64,000 nt of DNA from CAZMNY01 sp964567745 (GCA_964567745.1 CAZMNY010000036.1:23914-87913); one strand, 5' to 3'. Positions 17,778-26,405 are shown, counted from the first letter of the stretch. A program made the numbers and translations. Notes: generated from the letters alone by a model not told the origin.

Positions 17778-18958
17778 ACGACGTGATCTACCTCGCCTGG
17801 CGGCACCTCGCCTATCACAAGCTGAAGACCATTGTGTTGACAGCGTCGATGGCGGCGATTGTTTATCTTCCGTTGGGGCTCAATATTCTGCTGAACCGAA
17901 CGGCAATTGAATTGCGAACCCGCGCGACGGCGACGCCGTTGCTCGTTGGCCTCAAGGGTAGCCCTACCGAATTGGTTTTGCGCGCTTTGTACTTTGAATC
18001 CGACTCGCCTGAACCGATGGCGTACGGGCAGGTCGAGCGGATTGCGGAGTCGGAGCTGGCGACCGCAATCCCGATCCACTCCCGATTTGAGACGCGTTAT
18101 GGGCCGATCATTGGGACGACCTTAGAGTACTTCCAGTTTCGCGAATTGGAAATTGCCGACGGGCGCCAACTGACGATGCTTGGCGAGTGTGTTGTGGGCT
18201 GCGAAGCGGCCGAGGCGGGAAGCCTGTCGCCGGGCGACTACGTCGTCTCTTCGACGGACAACCTCTTCGATATCGCCGGCGTTTATCCGTTGAAAATGAA
18301 AGTGGTCGGCGTGCTGCGGCCAAGCGATTCGCCCGACGATCGCGCGGTCTTCGTCGACGTTAAGACCGCTTGGATTATCGAGGGGCTTGGTCACGGCCAT
18401 CAGGACCTGAGCCGGCCCGGGGCTGCTGAGCGTGTTTTGCGGAAAAGTGGCGACACGATTGTCGCCAACGCTTCCGTCGTCAAATACAACGAAATCACGC
18501 CCGAGAATGTCGACTCGTTTCACTTTCACGGCAGCCAGGCCGATTTTCCTTTGACCGCGATTATCGCGGCGCCCAAAAATCATAAATCGAGCGTCTTGCT
18601 GCAGGGTCGCTTTTTGGGCGACGAGGAACGTGTTCAGATTGTGCGACCGGCAATCGTCATCGATAAACTACTCGGCACTGTCTTTTCGGTCGGCCGCTAC
18701 GCGTCCGCCGCTGCGGTGCTCGTCGCACTCTCGACGCTGGCGACGATGGCCCTGGTGTTTGTGTTATCGTTGCAGTTGAGGCGGCGCGAATTGGAGACGA
18801 TGGCGAAGATTGGCGGCGCGCCGCTGCGAATAGCGACCATCCTGGGGGCCGAGATTGTTGGCGTTCTCGGGCTCGGCGCGCTGCTTGCCGTCCTACTTGC
18901 ACTCGCAACTTCATCATTCGGCGCCACAGCGGCTCGACTGCTCATTCAACTCTCCTGA
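17774..18958 (+). CDS. ABC transporter permease, FtsX/MacB-like
   Basis: A 394-residue membrane protein with the FtsX/MacB topology. One N-terminal transmembrane helix (KTIVLTASMAAIVYLPLGLN) is followed by a large periplasmic domain of about 220 residues, and three more helices close together at the C-terminus (about 300-390), with the typical RRRELETMAKIGGAP segment between them. This is the mechanotransmission or lipoprotein-release architecture rather than a channel-type importer permease. It overlaps the ATPase gene by 4 bp and is followed 52 bp later by a lipoprotein gene. Confidence 0.85.
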   Translation: MNDVIYLAWRHLAYHKLKTIVLTASMAAIVYLPLGLNILLNRTAIELRTRATATPLLVGLKGSPTELVLRALYFESDSPEPMAYGQVERIAESELATAIPIHSRFETRYGPIIGTTLEYFQFRELEIADGRQLTMLGECVVGCEAAEAGSLSPGDYVVSSTDNLFDIAGVYPLKMKVVGVLRPSDSPDDRAVFVDVKTAWIIEGLGHGHQDLSRPGAAERVLRKSGDTIVANASVVKYNEITPENVDSFHFHGSQADFPLTAIIAAPKNHKSSVLLQGRFLGDEERVQIVRPAIVIDKLLGTVFSVGRYASAAAVLVALSTLATMALVFVLSLQLRRRELETMAKIGGAPLRIATILGAEIVGVLGLGALLAVLLALATSSFGATAARLLIQLS

Positions 18959-19010
18959 CATATCGACGAACACGATCGCCGCTTTAACTCGGCTGGCCAA
19001 CGAGACATCA

Positions 19011-19943
19011 ATGCTTCACTTTCGAACTCTTTTCGTCGTGGCAGGATTCATCGCCTGCCTGGCTCTTTCGATCGCAGGCTGCGGTTCAGGTGCCGAGCCT
19101 TCACCGGCCAAGCAAAATGACGCCACGACGGTGCGAGTGTTCACGGTCAACTATCCGCTGATGTACTTTGCTGAGAGACTTGGCGGCGAGCATGTGGAAG
19201 TTGAGTTTCCGGTGCCGGAAGGCGAGGATCCCAAGTTCTGGTCGCCGGCGCCGGAAACAATCTCGGACTATCAAAACGCGGATCTCATTCTGCTGAACGG
19301 AGCTGATTACGCTCAATGGGTCCGCCGAGTCACTTTGCCGGAATCGCGTTTGATCGATACCTCTCGAAGTAGCAGAGATCGCTACATCATGATTGAAGGC
19401 GGTCGGAAGCACAGCCACGGTTCGGGCGGCGAACACAGTCATCAAGGCATCGCGGCCACAACATGGCTCGACCCCGACCTGGCTATCGCTCAAGCCGACT
19501 CGATTCGTCGAGCCTTGACCAAGCTCAGACCGGACGGTGAAGACGTATTTCGAGACAACTTCGAGGCGTTGAAGTCAGACCTTGAAGCACTCGACAACAA
19601 ACTCAAAGCCGCCACGCAAGGCCTCGCCGGGCAGCCCATTGTCTGTTCTCATCCTGTGTTCCAATACCTCGCTCGCAAGTACAAGTTGCAGAGCAGGACG
19701 GTGCATTGGGAACCGGGAGCGGCACCAACCGAAGATGCATGGCTGGAACTTGATCAGTTGCTTAAGAGTCACCCAGCCAAGTGGATGATTTGGGAAGCAC
19801 AGCCGCTCGCCGAAAGCGTCAGCCGCCTATCGAGTATGGGCGTCGAGAGCACCGTCGTCGAAACCTGCGCGAATCGACCTAAACTTGGCAACTGGCTGGA
19901 CGTCATGCAGCGCAACGCGGATGAGCTCGCTCGAAGCAACTAG
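19011..19943 (+). CDS. TroA/ZnuA-like metal-binding lipoprotein
   Basis: A 310-residue lipoprotein with a signal sequence and lipobox IAGC (Cys24). The fold markers are those of ABC metal solute-binding proteins (TroA superfamily): VNYPLMYFAERLGGEHVEV, DLILLNGADYAQWV, TWLDPDLAIAQADSIRRAL, CSHPVFQYLARKYKL and WEAQPLAESV. A His-rich loop (KHSHGSGGEHSHQG, about 131-145) matches the flexible loop of zinc-specific ZnuA proteins. The first metal-ligand His of ZnuA (in the HxxEPH-like segment) is replaced here by EDPKFWSP, so metal coordination may differ. It follows an FtsX-type ABC pair, not the ABC-3 importer permease this family normally serves. The start ATG 19011 is set by the signal peptide. 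Confidence 0.8.
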   Translation: MLHFRTLFVVAGFIACLALSIAGCGSGAEPSPAKQNDATTVRVFTVNYPLMYFAERLGGEHVEVEFPVPEGEDPKFWSPAPETISDYQNADLILLNGADYAQWVRRVTLPESRLIDTSRSSRDRYIMIEGGRKHSHGSGGEHSHQGIAATTWLDPDLAIAQADSIRRALTKLRPDGEDVFRDNFEALKSDLEALDNKLKAATQGLAGQPIVCSHPVFQYLARKYKLQSRTVHWEPGAAPTEDAWLELDQLLKSHPAKWMIWEAQPLAESVSRLSSMGVESTVVETCANRPKLGNWLDVMQRNADELARSN

Positions 19944-19960
19944 CGCGGCGGCTCAACGAA

Positions 19961-20158
19961 TCAAGCGTCGTGACAGGCGCGGCAACCGCTGAGCAACTTC
20001 GCCAACTCCGGAAAGTGATTTTGGGCGTAGCCTTTCTCGGGCGCATATCGATGGCAACGAGTGCAACAGGAATAGGCGTGTCGCGTTTCACTCGAAGGCT
20101 CGCTCGCCTCGATTGGTTCCGTTTGACAGGCTTGAACGAGGTCCAGGTTGGTCAGCAT
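19961..20158 (-). CDS. Small CxxCH protein, last ORF of the sigma-like locus
   Basis: A 65-residue ORF with two CxxCH motifs, CTRCH (preceded by HAYSC) and CRACH at the C-terminus, and the stretch YAPEKGYAQNHFPELAKLL between them. The motifs suggest haem c or iron/zinc binding, but there is no export signal in this reading. It overlaps the previous ORF by 71 bp in another frame. The motifs make it more likely coding than chance, but start and independence are uncertain: a frameshift joining it to the upstream membrane ORF would give that protein a CxxCH tail. Confidence 0.4.
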   Translation of the reverse strand: MLTNLDLVQACQTEPIEASEPSSETRHAYSCCTRCHRYAPEKGYAQNHFPELAKLLSGCRACHDA

Positions 20159-20555
20159 GGCTAGTCCGACAGGACTCGTACGATGCGTTGCTGTCGACTT
20201 GATGTTGAGCGGTCGACGTTGCTCTTCGCCAGACGATGCGAGCAATCACTCCCAAAACCAACCCAGCAATCGCGGCGGCGGCGACGCTCAGCGGGTCGAC
20301 TCTGCGAATTGTAATCGGCTTAACGGTCGGTCGCGGCTCTTCGTCTCGCACCCGTTGCATCACCGACTCGATCGACGATTGCTCGGCCTGATCGAGTTCG
20401 CCGTGGTAGCCCGGAAGCGACTCTCCGTCGCAAAGCGATTCGTGAAACAAATCGATCGAAGGCCGTAGCGCTTCTGCGAGTTTGCGACATCGGGGGTCGC
20501 TTGTCGAGTCAATTTCGATTGTCGCCGAGCATGTTTGGCGAATGCGCGGTGACAT
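20088..20555 (-). CDS. Membrane protein overlapping a sigma-like gene (anti-sigma-like layout)
   Basis: A 155-residue ORF. A soluble N-terminal half (RKLAEALRPSIDLFHESLCD, then YHGELDQAEQSSIESVMQRV) is followed by one clear transmembrane helix (VAAAAIAGLVLGVIARIVW) and a short tail. A cytoplasmic helical part next to a sigma-like gene and before a single membrane helix is the usual layout of planctomycete anti-sigma proteins, but no zinc finger or named domain is recognised. It overlaps the sigma-like ORF by 196 bp in another frame, far more than a normal operon overlap, so a frameshift or sequencing error joining the two is possible. Confidence 0.5.
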   Translation of the reverse strand: MSPRIRQTCSATIEIDSTSDPRCRKLAEALRPSIDLFHESLCDGESLPGYHGELDQAEQSSIESVMQRVRDEEPRPTVKPITIRRVDPLSVAAAAIAGLVLGVIARIVWRRATSTAQHQVDSNASYESCRTSHADQPGPRSSLSNGTNRGERAFE

Positions 20556-20773
20556 TGATTGAGCAAGATGGTCCAGAGCCAGGTTCGAAAACTGTATTGG
20601 GAATCGTGTGTATGGAGTGATCGATAGACGGCGAGAAACGTCTCCTGCACAACATCCTCAGCCCATTCGGGTTGGCCCAATCGGCTCTCCGCCACGCGCA
20701 TCAGCGGACGTCGGTATCGACGCACCAGTACAACAAACTGGCCGTGATCACCCGAAAGGACTGCGGCTGCCAC
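20360..20773 (-). CDS. ECF sigma factor-like ORF, region 2 only
   Basis: A 137-residue ORF. Residues 5-90 fit sigma-70 region 2: LVRRYRRPLMRVAESRLG, AEDVVQETFLAVYRSLHTHD and FRTWLWTILLNQCHRAFAKH. An ECF sigma factor would then need a linker and region 4 with a helix-turn-helix. I checked all three frames downstream and found none, so the protein is truncated or degenerate. The start is a GTG at 20773; an in-frame TGA lies about 57 nt upstream and no ATG lies between them. It is followed by the overlapping membrane ORF. It may be a decayed sigma/anti-sigma pair. Confidence 0.6.
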   Translation of the reverse strand: MAAAVLSGDHGQFVVLVRRYRRPLMRVAESRLGQPEWAEDVVQETFLAVYRSLHTHDSQYSFRTWLWTILLNQCHRAFAKHARRQSKLTRQATPDVANSQKRYGLRSICFTNRFATESRFRATTANSIRPSNRRSSR

Positions 20774-21156
20774 CGCACCATCGCTGGGCGTCTTGGAGTC
20801 GATTGTCGGTTCTCGCCAAGGATACGGTCACGTACTCTTATAGACCCTTTGAGAACATTTAGTCTATTTCGTCGCCAAGATTCCGTCATCCAGAAGCGAA
20901 TGAACAGGCCGACTCGCGGTTTTTCGCGACGCCGAGGGTCCCGGCTGCCTTCGATCCGCGCAAGCCGATTCGAGTCGAATTCGGGGGCCAGTGTTCAATC
21001 AGCCAACAGGCGAATGCAATTAGACTGCCCTGGCCTGAACCGGCCCGTTGGTTAGAATGGGCGTTCCGCATCCATTCCCCGATGGGCGGATGAAAGCAGC
21101 GACGCCGGGGCGAAATTCTTCAATTGAGCTGCTGTTTTTAGGAGACAGAGGTCTTC
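20774..21156. other. Gene-free interval with divergent promoters expected
   Basis: This 383-bp region separates the minus-strand sigma-like locus from the plus-strand DUF6677 gene. I see no convincing coding frame, repeat or hairpin. It should contain the promoters of both flanking transcripts, but I cannot assign -35/-10 boxes with confidence. Confidence 0.4.
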
Positions 21157-21759
21157 ATGGCCGAAAACCAGAGGTCGAGCACTGATGCAACAGAGGTGAT
21201 CGAAGTCGATCTTCGGCAGCCGGCCGTCGCGGCATTGTGGGCCTGGATCCTGCCCGGTGCCGGACATTTCTATCAACGCCGTTACGCTAAGGGCGTCATC
21301 TTTCTCGTTTGTATTCTCTGCACCTATTTCTTCGGGCTTGCGCTCGGTGGCGGACGCGTCGTCTACGCTTCTTTTCGCAGTGAGGACTTTCGCTGGCAAT
21401 ACGTGCTGCAGCTGGGCATAGGCGCATCAGCTCTACCAGCCCTCGTGCAAAGCTATCGCGTGCGGCAAGGCCAAGAACCACTCTGGCCCCACATCATGGT
21501 CCCGCCAGAAAACGTGCAACCTGAGTCCAAAGACGAACTCGCTCGGTGGCACTACAACCTGCATGCGTTTTTTGAACTCGGCACCCTATACACCATGATC
21601 GCCGGACTGCTGAATGTGCTGGCGATCTATGACGCATATGCCGGACCGTTGATCCTCGTCAGCGACGAAAATCGCAATCGAGCTCCCCCGAAAAAGGGTT
21701 CGAAAAGGAACGATTCCAACCCGCCCCCGGAATCTGAGTCGGAAAAGAAATCGAGCTGA
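21157..21759 (+). CDS. DUF6677-type membrane protein
   Basis: A 200-residue protein with several hydrophobic helices. The segment VAALWAWILPGAGHFYQRRYAKG, with its PGAGHFYQ..Y.KG pattern, recalls TM2-like membrane proteins and the planctomycete DUF6677 family. Two or three further helices follow (VIFLVCILCTYFFGLALGG, YTMIAGLLNVLAIYDAYAG). The C-terminal 40 residues are polar and Ser/Lys-rich. Function unknown. The start at 21157 has GAGG 5 nt upstream. It is followed 68 bp later by a mini-membrane protein on the same strand, a pairing that may be conserved. Confidence 0.7.
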   Translation: MAENQRSSTDATEVIEVDLRQPAVAALWAWILPGAGHFYQRRYAKGVIFLVCILCTYFFGLALGGGRVVYASFRSEDFRWQYVLQLGIGASALPALVQSYRVRQGQEPLWPHIMVPPENVQPESKDELARWHYNLHAFFELGTLYTMIAGLLNVLAIYDAYAGPLILVSDENRNRAPPKKGSKRNDSNPPPESESEKKSS

Positions 21760-21827
21760 GTATCGTTCGCGTTCCGGACGCCGAACTGCACGCCACACTA
21801 ACCGCCGCCCAATTGAGGAAACCACGA

Positions 21828-22022
21828 ATGCTGATCTTCGCCGATATGGTGCACTTGTGGTACGCACTGCCTCTATTGGTTTCGGTGAGTCTCGTTTACG
21901 GCGCGACCCGTCACGAGTTGATGGGTCCAATTCTTGAAAATGCCGTGCGCTCCGCCATCTGGATCAGCGGCTTTATGGCGATGATTTTCGCCATTCTGTT
22001 CTGCGCTTCCTGCAGCCTCTAA
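21828..22022 (+). CDS. Two-helix membrane mini-protein (64 aa)
   Basis: A 64-residue protein with two hydrophobic helices: MVHLWYALPLLVSVSLVYG and, after a short loop, IWISGFMAMIFAILFCA. An AGGA lies 9 nt before the ATG at 21828; the in-frame TTG at 21813 is less likely. It is the last gene of a short plus-strand unit with the DUF6677 gene and is followed by a strong hairpin terminator. No named family is recognised. Confidence 0.6.
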   Translation: MLIFADMVHLWYALPLLVSVSLVYGATRHELMGPILENAVRSAIWISGFMAMIFAILFCASCSL

Positions 22023-22146
22023 CGAAGCGTCTCGACAGCAAGAACGAGCTGGAAATCAATTCGTTCATTTTGCAGTTGGCACTCGTCACTTTGCACTGCA
22101 ACTTGGAACTCGCCCAGCCGCGGGTGTTTCAGCTCCCAAATGCAAG

Positions 22147-22181
22147 AGCACCAGCGGCGGAACCGCTGGTGCTGTGCGTTT
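22147..22181. terminator. Hairpin terminator between convergent genes
   Basis: AGCACCAGCGG (22147-22157) and CCGCTGGTGCT (22163-22173) form a perfect 11-bp stem with a 5-nt loop, followed on the plus strand by GTGCGTTTT. It lies between the plus-strand mini-protein (ends 22022) and the minus-strand SMC-like gene (ends 22206). It should end the plus-strand transcript and may serve both. Confidence 0.75.
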
Positions 22182-22205
22182 TGGACCGTTGGTTGAACAG
22201 GCTTG

Positions 22206-25200
22206 CTAGGCTGCCCGCAACTCACGACTTTGGTTGGAGTAGCTGATCCAGTCGGTGATTTCGGCCAAGTCGGGTTTCTTTCCGCCGCGAAGAATGCGAC
22301 GGCCCTCTTTGGTGTCGACGATATCGGCGACAGCGTCGAACAGGTTCTGCGGATCGACTCGCGCAAGCGATTCGACAGTCTCATAACCGCAGGCGACGAG
22401 GAACTGGGCGTCGTGTCCGCGAATTTCCGGCACTCGACAAACCCATTCAGCTTGACGTTGCCAGAGTCGAACCGTCTCAGAGTTCACTCGGCGATTGTCA
22501 AGTTCTTCGGAGGTGTTGTTGGGATTGGCTTCAAGTAAATCGCCGACGGTGACGACGCCGATTTTTGCGAGGTGCTCCGCCATCTTGGGGCCAATCGAGG
22601 GTGCCGCCTCGACATAGCTCTTTCGGCTCAAATGGAATTTGAGCTCGGATTTGCTTTGCTTCGCGCGGCTCGACTTGGCGGAAGACGAAGAAGTTCCCCT
22701 TGGCTTCTTGCTCGACGATCGCTTGCTTGACGTCGAGCGACTTGCGGCTCCCTTCGCCGACGACGAGCGAGAACGACTGCCTCGAGTCGACGACGACCGG
22801 CTGCGGCTGCGAGTTTGCTCGCTTTGACCACTCGGCCCGTAGACACTCAGGTTTCCCGTACAACCCGACTTTCGCGTGACCTCTTTGGCGCTGCGAAGGG
22901 ATTGTTGGCGTTCTGTTTCTCGATGAAATTCGCGCGACTCGCGGGCCGAACGAATCCAGTTGGCCACTCTCGCCAGTTCAAAATCGTCGCCCGAAACGAG
23001 CAGCGCTCTTCCTTCGGTCGTACGTACGAACGCCTCCACTCGGCTGAGTAGTTGCTCGGACGTCATCCTCCGCAGTTGTTGAGCGTCTTGGATTCCAGCA
23101 CAAACCAGGATCCGTACATCGTAGGGGCGAAGGTTAATCACATCGCAGAGTAATCCGGAAACGCCTTGGCAGTGTTTCAGCTGAGTCGACGTGAGAGGCA
23201 CATTGCTCCATGAAGCCAAGTCCTCTGCAGTGACTTTGAGCAGATCGCCGATCGTGTCGACTCCGCGAGCTCGCAGTTCGCAAGCCGCATCGTGCTCCAA
23301 ATCAGGCGTCTCTTCGATCGGGTCGGTTCGCTCCAAATAGTACGTATCGTCCGGAATGGCGTTGCCAAAAGTCGGCTCGGACACCGACTCCACAGCAACG
23401 GGCTTCACGATGGGATCGGCAGTTGCAACCGGCGTCACAACGGCACTCAGTCGCGCGACGCGAACGCCGATCGACTCGCAGCGATTGGCGGCAAGCTCCC
23501 AATCAGTCGTCGCAATGATCTGTCGACCCGTCTCGGCGTAGCGTTTGAGTACGCCCGCCACGATCGCGATCCGATCTTCATCTACATGAGCGAACAAGTC
23601 GTCCAACACGATTGGGCAGTGTACGCCTTCGCGTTGCAGGTGAGTTACTGAGGCCAAACAAACAGAGAGATGGGCCAGATCGCGAGTTTGTTGGGCGACG
23701 GCTTCCCACGTATAGATTTTGCCGCTGCGGCTCTCGACCACAAGTTGGCCCGTTTGTTGCGACCTTTGCAAGCTGACAAAATCGTTCGATGTCAGTTCAC
23801 GCAGAAAATGCGATGCTTCGGCAAGCACATTGATTGTCCGCCGACTCGATCGCAGTTGTTCGATCTGCTTCACGAGACTGTTGATGTCGTCGTTCAACCT
23901 ATTCCACTCGGCCAACCGAAGTGAGTGCTGTTCGTCAATCGAGTGCAACTCCGTGCGTTTCTCGGCGACGGCTGCATCGACATCGTACACGGCGCCAATC
24001 GAACTCAGTTCGCTGTGGATCTCGGCCAATTGAGCCCGATGTTGTTTCGCCTCTCGATTCAGTTCGGCGCGTTTCGTTCGCAACTCTTCGAGCTGATAAT
24101 CGATCTCGCCCAAGCGGCGTTGAACCGCTTCCCAATCGGTCGAAAAGTCAAACGACTTGATCGAGACCAAGTCGAACAGCGCGTCGTTGTCTTCAACTTC
24201 GCAGAGTTCACTGTGTTCTCGAACGATGCGAGCCAAAGCGGTTGGGTCGGCTTCACCAAGCCGTCGCAAGAGTTGGTTGCGTCGTTTGACGAGCCGTTGC
24301 AGGTACTGAGTCACTTCGCTGTGACAACGGCGAAGCTGCTTGAGTTCGCCGTTCATCGCATTGCGGCGATACTTGTACTGCTGACGACTCAGCTCCTCAC
24401 ACAACTCATAGAGATGATCACGCAAACCGTGAATCGAATGGTTGCACTCTTCGTGTAACTCGCGGCAACCGCAATGCGAAACGACTTGGCGGCTTGTTTT
24501 GAACGACTTGATATTCGCCTTCAGCTCCGTGAGCATCTGCTCCATGGCGGCGATTCGGCCAGCGGGACCGCCAAGTTCGCCGTGCTCGTCAGCGCCGGTC
24601 GCCCATTCGACTAGTTCAGTTCGAATGCGGTCGCGTCGTTCGACGACGTCATTGAGAACTCGGTTCCATCGCAGCATCTGTTCCGTCGTACGACTCAACT
24701 TCGCCTGCAGCTCGGCGCTGAGTTCGTCATCCGTGTTCCGCTGCAATTCCTCGTACTGCTGGAGCAACTCTTGGTGCTCGGCGTCGATCGCGTTGATCTC
24801 GATTTCCACCGCGTCAATTCGTCGATTGGCGTCGGTGAGCGAGCCTTCTCGGATGACGGCGAGCTGATCCAATTCGGCGTGTCGTCGCCTTGTTGCGTTG
24901 TTTCGATCGCTCCATTGCGCCTCTAGGCTTTCGATCTCGGCTCGCAGCTGTTCTCGTCGTCGAGCGATCACGTTCAGAGGCGAATCGCCCTGTTCGGAAC
25001 GCATCCAATCGGCTCGCCTCGACTCCAGCAACGCCAACTGGCCTTCGGCGTCGCGAATCCCGTAAGTTTCGCCAACATGCCCATTCGTCGCGGCCTCGGC
25101 TTCGGCAATGGCGCCTTCAGTGTCGCAGCCCGTGCGAAAGGCCGCATGAAACACTTTGTCAAACAGCCGTTCTGACAAGCGAGGCAGCACCTGCTCGGTC

Positions 25201-25502
25201 AAGCGGTAGTGCGAAGCGGCATCGAGCGGCTTCATCGACAACTCACTGCCGACGCCCTTTCGGTGGGTCCGAGCCAATTCGTAGCGGCCGGCATCCGATC
25301 CTACGTGCACGCATCCGCTGAGCTCATTTGCCTCGATCGGTGCCAGCGATCGTGCGTGGGTGAACGAGCGAATGAACTGAGCTAGGGTCGATTTCCCCGA
25401 CGAAGGCACCCCCAGAACCACGTTGAAACCGGACGACAATTCTCGGACCGTGACGTCGTCTTGAGGGCCGATCCGATCGATTTGAATGTGTTGAATTTGC
25501 AT
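22206..25502 (-). CDS. SMC/YhaN-like ATPase with two C-terminal DUF4332-type HhH domains
   Basis: A 1098-residue protein. The N-terminus is an ABC-ATPase head with Walker A GVPSSGKST (31-39). It is followed by long coiled coils broken near the middle by a Cys-rich turn (CGCRELHEEC), which could be a zinc-hook-like or disulfide element. The second half of the head follows, with the FVSLQRSQQTGQLVVE strand and Walker B CPIVLDDLFAHVDEDR. The C-terminal 400 residues hold two copies of an HhH-like DUF4332 domain (each with a GV.T..DLL segment) joined by a Ser/Arg/Lys-rich linker. RecF/SMC-type heads act on DNA ends or in repair; the HhH domains suggest DNA contact. The ATG at 25502 has AGGAG 11 nt upstream. 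A TTG 21 nt further up overlaps that site and is less likely. Confidence 0.8.
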   Translation of the reverse strand: MQIQHIQIDRIGPQDDVTVRELSSGFNVVLGVPSSGKSTLAQFIRSFTHARSLAPIEANELSGCVHVGSDAGRYELARTHRKGVGSELSMKPLDAASHYRLTEQVLPRLSERLFDKVFHAAFRTGCDTEGAIAEAEAATNGHVGETYGIRDAEGQLALLESRRADWMRSEQGDSPLNVIARRREQLRAEIESLEAQWSDRNNATRRRHAELDQLAVIREGSLTDANRRIDAVEIEINAIDAEHQELLQQYEELQRNTDDELSAELQAKLSRTTEQMLRWNRVLNDVVERRDRIRTELVEWATGADEHGELGGPAGRIAAMEQMLTELKANIKSFKTSRQVVSHCGCRELHEECNHSIHGLRDHLYELCEELSRQQYKYRRNAMNGELKQLRRCHSEVTQYLQRLVKRRNQLLRRLGEADPTALARIVREHSELCEVEDNDALFDLVSIKSFDFSTDWEAVQRRLGEIDYQLEELRTKRAELNREAKQHRAQLAEIHSELSSIGAVYDVDAAVAEKRTELHSIDEQHSLRLAEWNRLNDDINSLVKQIEQLRSSRRTINVLAEASHFLRELTSNDFVSLQRSQQTGQLVVESRSGKIYTWEAVAQQTRDLAHLSVCLASVTHLQREGVHCPIVLDDLFAHVDEDRIAIVAGVLKRYAETGRQIIATTDWELAANRCESIGVRVARLSAVVTPVATADPIVKPVAVESVSEPTFGNAIPDDTYYLERTDPIEETPDLEHDAACELRARGVDTIGDLLKVTAEDLASWSNVPLTSTQLKHCQGVSGLLCDVINLRPYDVRILVCAGIQDAQQLRRMTSEQLLSRVEAFVRTTEGRALLVSGDDFELARVANWIRSARESREFHRETERQQSLRSAKEVTRKSGCTGNLSVYGPSGQSEQTRSRSRSSSTRGSRSRSSSAKGAASRSTSSKRSSSKKPRGTSSSSAKSSRAKQSKSELKFHLSRKSYVEAAPSIGPKMAEHLAKIGVVTVGDLLEANPNNTSEELDNRRVNSETVRLWQRQAEWVCRVPEIRGHDAQFLVACGYETVESLARVDPQNLFDAVADIVDTKEGRRILRGGKKPDLAEITDWISYSNQSRELRAA

Positions 25503-25609
25503 CCTTGCGTTCTCCTGTGTCAATGCGGGATCAGGAGTCTACACTCTCGCTTGCGAATCTCAAATCTCGATTCTGACCCGCAGTGCTAGCACTCGCCTCA
25601 CTCGGAAAT

Positions 25610-25740
25610 GGGCCCCATGAAGGGTCCCTAAGGGGCGCAACATAACAGCCCAGGGGAAGTCTTGAGGCGAAGCCGCAAGCGCCGCCCTGGGTTGGTCATC
25701 GCCATGAACGCAGCCCTGAAAGGGCGAAACAACCGTGCAT
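25610..25740. repeat. Dispersed-repeat-like palindromic block
   Basis: A non-coding block with nested inverted repeats: CCCATGAAGGGTCCC near 25615, CCCAGGG paired with CCCTGGG across about 30 bp (25650-25695), and GCCCTGAAAGGGC (25711-25723). The phrase AAGGGGCGCAAC at its left side recurs near 56584. This style of GC-rich palindromic filler is common in planctomycete genomes. It directly precedes a truncated GGDEF-CBS coding remnant, so it may mark the break point. Confidence 0.5.
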
Positions 25741-25771
25741 TGCGACAATCCAGTGACGTCGTCGCTGGTGA

Positions 25772-26251
25772 GGGTATCGGTATGGCGGCGACGAATTCTG
25801 CCTGCTGTTGACGGGCACCGAAGAGAGCCGGACAATTCGGCTCGTCGAACGCATTCGCATTATAGTTTCGGAGCTTACGGTCGAAGGGAACGGCGAGTCG
25901 ATCAACCTGCAAATCACGGCTGGAGTAGCGGGTCTCCGCGATGATATCACTAGCGCGAGTCAGTTTACGGACCTTGCCGATCAAGCGCTTCTGGTCGCCA
26001 AGAAGGCGGGGCGGAACCGCGTCCTGGCCATCAATCAGCTCGATGAGTTCCTGATTGGCGAGCACAGTGAAACCGAAAACCCGTCGCAATGGTGCATTCG
26101 AACCAGAGCCGCTTCGCTGATGGTCGCGCCGCCAATCACCGTTGGCGCCGACATGTTGGTCCGCGATGTCGCCGAGCTGTTTCTCCTATTGCGAATCGAC
26201 TCGGCGCCCGTCATCGACACCGAAGGGCGACTGGCCGGCTTCATCGACTAG
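25772..26251 (+). pseudogene. GGDEF-CBS fragment (truncated diguanylate cyclase-like gene)
   Basis: An open frame after the TGA at 25769 reads GYRYGGDEFCLLLTGTEES, an intact GGDEF motif. It continues with the end of a GGDEF domain (ITAGVAGL, DLADQALLVAKKAGRNRVL) and then one CBS motif (LMVAPPITVGADMLVRDVA, IDSAPVIDTEGRLAGFID), stopping at TAG. The first two thirds of a GGDEF domain, any sensor and any start codon with a ribosome-binding site are missing, and a second CBS motif is absent. It appears to be the leftover 3' part of a cyclic-di-GMP synthase or CBS-GGDEF protein, cut at its 5' end beside a repeat. Confidence 0.7.
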
Positions 26252-26405
26252 CGGTTTTCTTCCTGCTTTCAACGCGCTCCGCACTCCGTTGCCCGCCCCT
26301 GCTTGGCGCTCACTGTGCTGTGTGGGCGTGGCTGGGAATTGACCTGGCGTTTGGGCCGAGTGACAATGTTTTCGAACCGGGCGGTTGCTTCCCAGTTCGA
26401 CGACG

